Program-made: the position numbers and the translations under genes
In this document: one piece after another, positions 57,229-64,000 of the stretch
Position numbering within the stretch: position 1 is the first letter of the stretch
Layout of the letters: the number at the start of each line of letters is the position of its first letter
Notes under the pieces: model-generated
Database searches by the model: none
What the model saw: only the letters and a program-made list of their open reading frames with translations
Told to the model about the DNA's origin: nothing
Source: Omphiscola glabra
Lineage: Eukaryota > Mollusca > Gastropoda > Lymnaeidae
Assembly (NCBI GenBank): GCA_964017045.1
Contig: OZ024806.1
Location: 7,832,488 to 7,896,487 of the forward strand
DNA: 64,000 nt
Reading direction: 5' to 3'

Positions 57229-58498
57229 ATGTGGGATCAGTGCTCTAACTAGGTGTGTGGGATCAGTGCTATAACTAGGTGTGTGGGATCAGTGCTATAA
57301 CTAGGTGTGTGGGATCAGTGCTCTAACTAGGTGTGTGGGATCAGTGCTATAACTAGGTGTGTGGGATCAGTGCTATAACTAGTTGTGTGGGATCAGTGCT
57401 ATAACTAGGTGTGTGGGATCAGTGCTCTAACTAGGTGTGTGGGATCAGTGCTCTAACTAGGTGTGTGGGATCAGTGCTCTAACTAGGTGTGTGGGATCAG
57501 TGCTCTAACTAGGTGTGTGGGGTCAGTGCTCTAACTAGGTGTGTGGGATCAGTGCTCTAACTAGGTGTGTGGGATCAGTGCTCTAACTAGGTGTGTGGGA
57601 TCAGTGCTATAACTAGGTGTGTGGGATCAGTGCTATAACTAGCTGTGTGGGATCAGTGCTCTAATTAGGTGTGTGGGATCAGTGCTCTAACTAGGTGTGT
57701 GGGATCAGTGCTATAACTAGTTGTGTGGGATCAGTGCTCTAACTAGGTGTGTGGGATCAGGGCTCTAACTAGGTGTGTGGGATCAGTGCTCTAACTAGGT
57801 GTGTGGGATCAGTGTTCTAACTAGGTGTGTGGGATCATTGCTCTAACTAGGTGTGTGGGATCAGTGCTCTAGCTAGGTGTGTGTGATCAGTGCTCTAACT
57901 AGGTGTGTGGGATCAGTGCTATAACTAGGTGTGTGGGATCAGTGCTCTAACTAGGTGTGTGGGATCAGTGCTATAACTAGGTGTGTGGGATCAGTGCTAT
58001 AACTAGGTGTGTGGGATCAGTGCTCTAACTAGGTGTGTGGGATCAGTGCTATAACTAGGTGTGTGGGATCAGTGCTATAACTAGTTGTGTGGGATCAGTG
58101 CTATAACTAGGTGTGTGGGATCAGTGCTATAACTAGTTGTGTGGGATCAGTGCTATAACTAGGTGTGTGGGGTCAGTGCTATAACTAGGTGTGTGGGATC
58201 AGTGCTATAACTAGGTGTGTGGGATCAGTGCTCTAACTAGGTGTGTGGGATCAGTGCTATAACTAGGTGTGTGGGATCTGTGTTATATCTAGGTGTGTGG
58301 GATCAGTGCTATAACTAGGTGTGTGGGATCAGTGCTATAACTAGGTGTGTGGGATCTGTGTTATACCTAGGTGTGTGGGATCAGTGCTTTAACTAGGTGT
58401 GTGGGATCTGTGTTATACCTAGGTGTGTGGGATCTGTGTTATATCTAGGTGTGTGGGATCTGTGTTATACCTAGGTGAGTGGGATCTGTGTTATAATT
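57229..58498 (+). repeat. 26-bp minisatellite, about 48 copies
   Basis: The unit contains AGGTGTGTGGGATCAGTGCT followed by ATAACT or CTAACT. Toward the end units change to GGGATCTGTGTTATACCT, then grade into the next array. It shares GGTGTGTGGGATCAGTG with the 36-bp array at 13.4 kb. Confidence 0.96.
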
Positions 58499-58800
58499 AA
58501 GTATTTTGGCCTGTGGTATAAGTGTGTGTGGGGGGTCTGTGTTAGAAATAATATGTGTAGGGTCTATGTTATAAATAGTTGTGTGGACCTGTGTTATAAA
58601 TAGTTGTGTGGATCTGTGTTATAAATAGTTGTGTGCATCTGTGCTATAAATAGTTGTGTGGATCTGTGTTATAAATAGTTGTGTGCATCTGTGCTATAAA
58701 TAATTGTGTGGATCTGTGCTATAAATAGCTGTGTGCATCTGTGCTATAAATAGCTGTGTGCATCTGTGCTATAAATAGCTGTGTGCATCTGTGCTATATA
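58499..58800 (+). repeat. 25-bp minisatellite, about 11 copies
   Basis: Copies of a unit containing ATAAATAGTTGTGTGGATCT and GTGTT, apparently derived from the adjacent 26-bp array through TGTGTTATA intermediates. Confidence 0.93.
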
Positions 58801-58904
58801 AACAGTTGCGTGGAGAACACCCCGTCCTGAAATCAGACCATTGTCTCTCCCACATAAAAGCCAGTGCATGTTTGCGGCGTGCAATCTTTACTTCTACAAT
58901 CGCT

Positions 58905-59155
58905 GTGTTGATGTCATCTCATGCTGTGTTGATGTCATCTCATGCTGTGTTGATGTCATCTCATGTTGTGTTGATGTCATCTCATGCTGTGTTGATGTCA
59001 TCTCATGCTGTGTTGATGTCATCTCATGCTGTGTTGATGTCATCTCATGCTGTGTTTTCATCTCATGCTGTGTTAATGTCATCGCATGCTGTGTTGATGT
59101 CATCTCATGTGCTGTGTTGATGTCATCTCATGTGCTGTGTTGATGTCATCTCATG
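58905..59155 (+). repeat. 21-bp minisatellite, about 12 copies
   Basis: Copies of TGCTGTGTTGATGTCATCTC plus A. Each contains TGATGTCA, one base off a CRE. Open frames on both strands arise from the 21-base period. Confidence 0.95.
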
Positions 59156-60298
59156 AACATCGACCAAATGCCAAACAACAATTTCAATTCATCCTTTCCA
59201 CCTCACCCGTGTTTCCTAATGACATATCCCCGATATTTATTTCTATCTCGAAGGCATTTTGAAAAGTGTTATTGAAATCAAATCAGGTTTACTGACTTAC
59301 ACATCTCGGTATTTTAACTGCGCAAGGTTTACAATTAGACGTTATTTGTCTGATTGGATGTTAAAACGTTAGTTATAACTTGTTCGATTTGAATGAAGAT
59401 CCATTTCTAGAATTCTGAACTAAAGACAGAAACCGAAAAAAAAACCCATCAAAACAACAACAACAACCTTACTCGTTGTGTTGTATATTGCATTGAGAAT
59501 ATCTGCTGAAAGTTATAGGTCAAAACATGAAAAAAAATTCAAAAGTGGGTCACAAGATTTTTGGGTGGAATACATAGCTTATATAAGTGCATAAAAAATT
59601 CGACAACAAAAATATCATAACTCCACTTCTATAAAAGATAGAAAGATGAAATCGGTGTTGTTATAAAGCGTATAGCTAGCCCTTTAAAATGATGTATCAT
59701 TCATGGCAATAGGACAATATTTAAAAATTGTGTGTCACAGTGCCTAACTAAAGGGATGATCTTTGTGATTATTAGATGAGCACATTCTCTGAGTGCGTGT
59801 GCCAAGGATCGCTCTGTGTGTTAAAAGCAGCTGGTGTGCCACCAAGGCGCCCACAGATAGGCTACGTCCTGGCGGCTTTACAATCTCGGAGAGTGACGTG
59901 TGCGTTTTTGGAAGATTTCCGATCAGATCTGATCGAATTTTGTGTGACGGGGGGGTCTTAGGAATGGGGCGGCAAGGGCCTCTTAAATAGCAAGCGTAAA
60001 TTGCTATACAGCACATATCACGTTACAATAACAAGAAATACATGATAATACAAATGATAACAATCTTTTTTAGGTTGCTATACAGGACACATCATGTCAT
60101 AATAACAGTAATAGCAGGTAACGCAAGTTACAACCCTTGTGACGTGGCCTTGTGTCATCCCAGCGCGACCCTCACATCCCCTTCTCTTGAATCTATTTCC
60201 ACAGCACACAAATAGAGCGAAATCGAACGACTTGGTCTCATAAGACAACTTTAAAAAGACTTCACTATATGTCATGTTAGGTATCGGTACCTTACGTG
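59156..60298. other. Intronic sequence, nothing recognised
   Basis: No array or supported exon is present. Confidence 0.5.
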
Positions 60299-60665
60299 CA
60301 GCGTTTCCCAAAGTTTTACGTTTGGCGGACCGGTGGACAACTTTCGATATTGCACCAGGAACCGGTGCCCGATATATTAATTATATTTGCTTAATTTTTT
60401 TTATTATTTGACCATAAATGTTCACGTGTGTGCGGACCGGCAACACAAGGCCCTCGGACCGACAACGAAAGGCTCTCGGGCCGGCAACGAAAGGCTCTCG
60501 GGTCGACAACGAAAGGCTATCGGGCCGGTAACGAAAGGCTCTCGGGCTCGGCAACGAAAGGCTCTCGGGTCGACAACGAAAGGCTATCGGGCCGGCAACG
60601 AAAGGCTCTCGGACCGGCAACGAATGGCTGTCGGGCCGGTTCCGGGCCACGGACCACCACGCCGT
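60299..60665. mobile_element. Possible hAT-type element with an internal 22-bp minisatellite
   Basis: The left end CAGCGTTTCCCAAAG leads into TTTGGCGGACCGG. From about 60435 to 60640 there are roughly nine copies of CGGCAACGAAAGGCTCTCGG, then GGGCCACGGACCACC. The expected right terminus was not found. Confidence 0.45.
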
Positions 60666-61214
60666 AAACTCTGCATTCAATTTTAACATAGCTTTCAAAC
60701 CTTCACAATGAATTTCCCCGACGCTGTGGTGTAATAACGAACCGAAGGTCAAACCTACGACCACCTAACGTTGTGTAAACACACGGGACGTAATTCAGCA
60801 ATGATGGTAAACCACGTGATCTGATTGTTATGATATCGTTGACACCAAGGGCAGAGAACCTGTGTTACCAGGGCAGGTAATCTCGAGTTGTACTCGAGCA
60901 TATTTTTTATGATTTTTCTTTAAATATAGATTTTTTTTTATTTATAATTAACGCTTTCCGTGGCGGGGGACAATGTTAGCTTTGTCCGGGCACTTGTTGA
61001 TAACGCTACCTTCCCACGGTGGCTTTTCAGATACGCCCAGTCAACATGTTGGTTGGCCAGTCGTAATCTTACATGGGGGTTATCTCCTGACTTTTTAAAT
61101 ATCTCAAAATATGACCCGCATGATACACACAAGAGTGACAATCTGAGATCCGTCTTTGATTTTGCTTTTATCTGCGACTTGTAGATGAGACTTCTGCAGC
61201 TCTGCTCCTATTTT
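60666..61214. other. Intronic sequence, nothing recognised
   Basis: Short open frames without splice-site support. Confidence 0.5.
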
Positions 61215-61605
61215 TCGATCTTGTGGGGGATTTGTTGGGTAACGGATTGGAGATTTGTTGGGTAAGGACTGGGAGATTTGTTGGGTAAGGGGTGGGAGAT
61301 TTGTTGGGTAAGGATGGGAGATTTGTTGGTTAAGGTATGGGAGATTTGTTGGGTAAGGTATGGGAGATTTGTTGGGTAAGGTTTGGGAGATTTGTTGGTT
61401 AAGGGATGGGAGATTTGTTCTGTAAGGTATGGGAGATTTGTTGGGTAAGGTTTGGGAGATTTGTTGGTTAAGAGATGGGAGATTTGTTGGGTAAGGTTTG
61501 GGAGATTTGTTGGTTAAGGGATGGGAGATTTGTTCTGTAAGGTATGGGAGATTTGTTGGGTAAGGTTTGGGAGATTTGTTGGTTAAGAGATGGGAGATTT
61601 GGTAG
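61215..61605 (+). repeat. 22-bp minisatellite, about 17 copies
   Basis: Copies of GGGAGATTTGTTGGGTAAGG plus TA or TT. A multi-unit block ending in TTCTGTAAGGTATGGGAG occurs at least twice. Confidence 0.94.
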
Positions 61606-62385
61606 ATTTATGTTGTCAGCTACTGCAATTAATTGAGTTTTGTTTTTGTGTGGCTAATCCATCCACCCCCTCACAAGTCATATTTGACTGTGATCCAAGC
61701 ACCACTGGTCATTTTAATTATAGATGTAAGCCTGTCTTATCTTTACCTCGTCGTCTCGCGTCATACTTTCAAGACCGGTGAGCTTAGGGTGATGCGTTCA
61801 TTAACTCACAAGTCTAGCAAATCACATTCAGCATTTTTTTAAAACATATATATTTACACAGGAACGGAGAGAAAAATAAACACTGATGGTCGCTCCAGTG
61901 AGTATTTTACACAGTAACTATTTTGGGTTTAAAATACAAGATTTTCACAATTTATGTATCTTCAAACCACCACTACCCCTCACTCTACTGATCCACTTCT
62001 CCATGTACACTTAAACACATTTCATTGCAAACATTAGAGTAGAGTCATTTTGGTTCTCACTCTCTGGGGAAAGGGGGGGGGGTACTTTTTTGACAGGGAG
62101 AATCCAACTTTAGCCATCCGTTGAGCACTTTGGTCAGACATCTTTTAATGAATGGCCATCATTGAAATTGATGTGCCTCATAATTGAATGTTCTATTGTC
62201 TGAAATTACTGCAACTGTTGTGTACAGAATTCTATGATTTCCGTTCACCTATAAAATTAAAGTGGAACTAGATTTAGGAATTCTACTATTCAAGCTCTCC
62301 TGTCAGATTTCTAACGTCACTGATAATTCTGTTGTGGATAGATCTATTTTTGTTCCCTCCGTAATTTGAGAACATTTCCCCGTGG
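61606..62385. other. Intronic sequence, nothing recognised
   Basis: Ordinary sequence with a G run near 62075. Confidence 0.5.
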
Positions 62386-62387
62386 CC

Positions 62388-62865
62388 AACCTTTAGTTCA
62401 ATCATTTCAGGCAAGTCTTCTTGTCCCTGTGGCCAGCGTTTAGTTCAATCATTTCAGCCACGTCTTCTTGTCCCTGTGGCCAGCGTTTAGTTCAATCATT
62501 TCAGCCAAGTCTTCCTGTGGCCAGCGTTTAGTTCAATCATTTCAGCCAAGTCTTCTTGCTTAGCGTGAAATAATCTTGTGGCCAACCTTTAGTTCAATCA
62601 TTTCAGCCAAGTATTCCTGTGGCCAGCGTTTAGTTCAATCATTTCAGCCAAGTATTCCTGTGGCCAGCGTTTAGTTCAATCATTTCAGCCAAGTCTTCCT
62701 GTGGCCAGCGTTTAGTTCAATCATTTCAGCCAAGTCTTCTTGCTTAGCGTGAAATGTCCCTGTGGCCAGCGTTTAGTTCAATCATTTCAGCCAAGTCTTC
62801 TTGTCCCTGCGGCCAACCTTTAGTTCAATCATTTCAGCCAAGTCTTCTTGCTTAGCGTGAAACAC
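62388..62865 (+). repeat. About 40-55-bp minisatellite, ten copies
   Basis: The unit contains CTGTGGCCAGCGTTTAGTTC and AATCATTTCAGCCAAGTCTT, with an optional TGCTTAGCGTGAAA insert in some copies. Confidence 0.93.
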
Positions 62866-63134
62866 GGTCGGTGACGAGGCCGGCAGGGTTACCGTACTCA
62901 AGTAATAACACCGTTGACATTTTCCACATAACCCACATAAGCCACATCCCGACGACCGTGTGGCTGAACTTTTCATCGTAACACTTAATCACTTGTTGAC
63001 CTGGTTGAACCGTAAAGGCTGGTCGCTAGAGATCACCCCACCCCATCTACTCTTCATCGTCACCCCCACCCCCCCATATGCACAGAAGCGTGGGAGAATT
63101 TATATCGTATCACATCCTATTATTTTACAAGTCG

Positions 63135-63535
63135 GTCTACTTACCTTTAGTTTTGATACACAGATATCTTTAGTTTCGATATACAGATAGCTTTAATTTC
63201 GATACACATAACTTTAGTTTCGATGCCCAAATATCTTTAGTTTGGGTACCCAAATACCTTTAGTTTTGATACCAAGCTACCTTTAGTTTTGACACCCAGA
63301 TACCTTTAGTTTTGATACACAGATACCTTTAGTTTTGATACACAGATACCTTTAGTTTTGATACCCAGCTACCTTTAGTTTTGATACACAGATACCTTTA
63401 GTTTTGATATACAGATACTTTTAGTTTTGACACCCAGATACCTTTAGATTTGTCACACAGATACCTTTAGTTTAGACACCCAGATACCTTTAGTTTTGAT
63501 ACCCAGATACCTTTAGTTTTGATACTTTCTTGAAT
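63135..63535 (+). repeat. About 22-bp minisatellite, 17 copies
   Basis: Copies of ATACCTTTAGTTTTGATAC with CACAG or CCCAG linkers. It ends about 175 bases before the exon at 63710. Confidence 0.93.
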
Positions 63536-63709
63536 GTTTTGCTACACACTGAGAACCGGTATCTAAAATATTGAAATAAATAAGAATTTATTTTATTTTG
63601 TGTCATAGGATCTCATCCATCAATGTTTAACTCTTTGACCGTCTCCTGTAAAATTTGATAAAGTTTGTTTCGTGATGCAATGCCTGATAACTTATTTTTA
63701 TTTTCCCAG

Positions 63710-63766
63710 GGCGGACTTGCCGGTTTGTCGCTCCTGCTGTTGTTTTGGAAAAGACATAAAATATTG
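63710..63766 (+). CDS. Second coding exon (putative) of the multi-pass membrane protein
   Basis: The acceptor TATTTTTATTTTCCCAG ends at 63709 and the donor GTACGT starts at 63767. The 57 bases are phase 0 at both ends and encode GGLAGLSLLLLFW followed by KRHKIL: a hydrophobic stretch then a basic stop-transfer cluster. Joined after residue 88 of the 38.2-kb exon, it completes a second membrane helix (about residues 82-101) with positive residues on the cytoplasmic side. The join is inference from phase, strand and topology. The protein is not identified and must continue past the window. Confidence 0.5.
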
Positions 63767-64000
63767 GTACGTTTCTGTGAATGGACCCGTGAACGTGGAA
63801 ATAATGTAATTAGCGTCAAAAGATCAATGGATATAGAACAAAACATTAACTAGCAATCAAAGAAAATGTGTGTGTAACAAGGGACATAAACGTATAAAAT
63901 GTTTAATTAAATGATGGTTTGTTCCCCTTTATTGTCCCCCTTTAAAAAACAAAAACAACTAATTTCTTTGATTGAAGACATTTCTTCACAGACAACAAAT
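63767..64000 (+). other. Next intron of the membrane-protein gene
   Basis: AT-rich sequence after the GTACGT donor, with no further exon before the window ends. Confidence 0.4.

Noticed and set aside
1..64000. tRNA, rRNA, snRNA or histone genes
   Set aside because: I looked for tRNA B-box-like GTTCGA contexts and other conserved motifs and saw no convincing folded gene. A dedicated covariance search could still find one.

Overview
The window looks like animal nuclear DNA, most likely from a gastropod mollusc (panpulmonate or other heterobranch snail). It is AT-rich, has phase-consistent spliced exons and no bacterial-style gene packing. It carries several copies of a short hAT element that strongly resembles SPIN, a family reported from a pond snail. 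The species assignment is inference. The sequence shows directly a very large number of short tandem-repeat (minisatellite) arrays. By hand I count more than 40 arrays covering about 19 kb, roughly 30% of the window.

Layout. (1) 2279-6482, plus strand: a complete seven-exon coding region for a CRAL-TRIO lipid-transfer protein of the alpha-tocopherol-transfer-protein-like group. The exons join without a frameshift to 313 residues. Three of its splice sites lie in local tandem duplications: the exon 2 donor, the exon 3 donor and the exon 6 acceptor. A minisatellite made of AATAAA-containing units lies 1.6 kb past the stop. (2) 6.5-16 kb: non-coding DNA with many arrays, including a 1.86-kb array of a 36-bp unit that is open in several frames but is not a gene. 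(3) About 16.09-16.45 kb: a CpG-rich promoter/first-exon candidate ending in a good donor. (4) 16.45-37.87 kb: arrays and small DNA transposons. (5) 37875-38486: an exon with a strong acceptor, a perfect CRE and a CCAAT box, and a start codon. It encodes a charged N-terminus and one membrane helix and ends in a good donor. (6) 38.49-63.71 kb: about 25 kb that I read as one giant intron, packed with arrays and MITEs. (7) 63710-63766: a 57-bp exon in matching phase that would supply a second membrane helix to the same unidentified multi-pass membrane protein. The gene continues beyond the window.

Mobile DNA is all small and non-autonomous. There are five SPIN-like hAT copies (three with perfect 8-bp target duplications), a 188-bp hAT MITE with a perfect 8-bp duplication, and a 43-bp miniature hAT derivative. 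There is also a PIF/Harbinger-like MITE, a 282-bp foldback element with a 10-bp duplication, and an array of three 293-296-bp elements whose middle copy is a recombinant of the outer two. No rRNA, tRNA, CRISPR or prokaryotic signal was seen.

The most interesting reading is of tandem duplication acting on function. Splice sites, polyadenylation hexamers and CRE/E-box motifs have each been captured inside tandem repeats. All coordinates come from hand reading, and edges of arrays are approximate.
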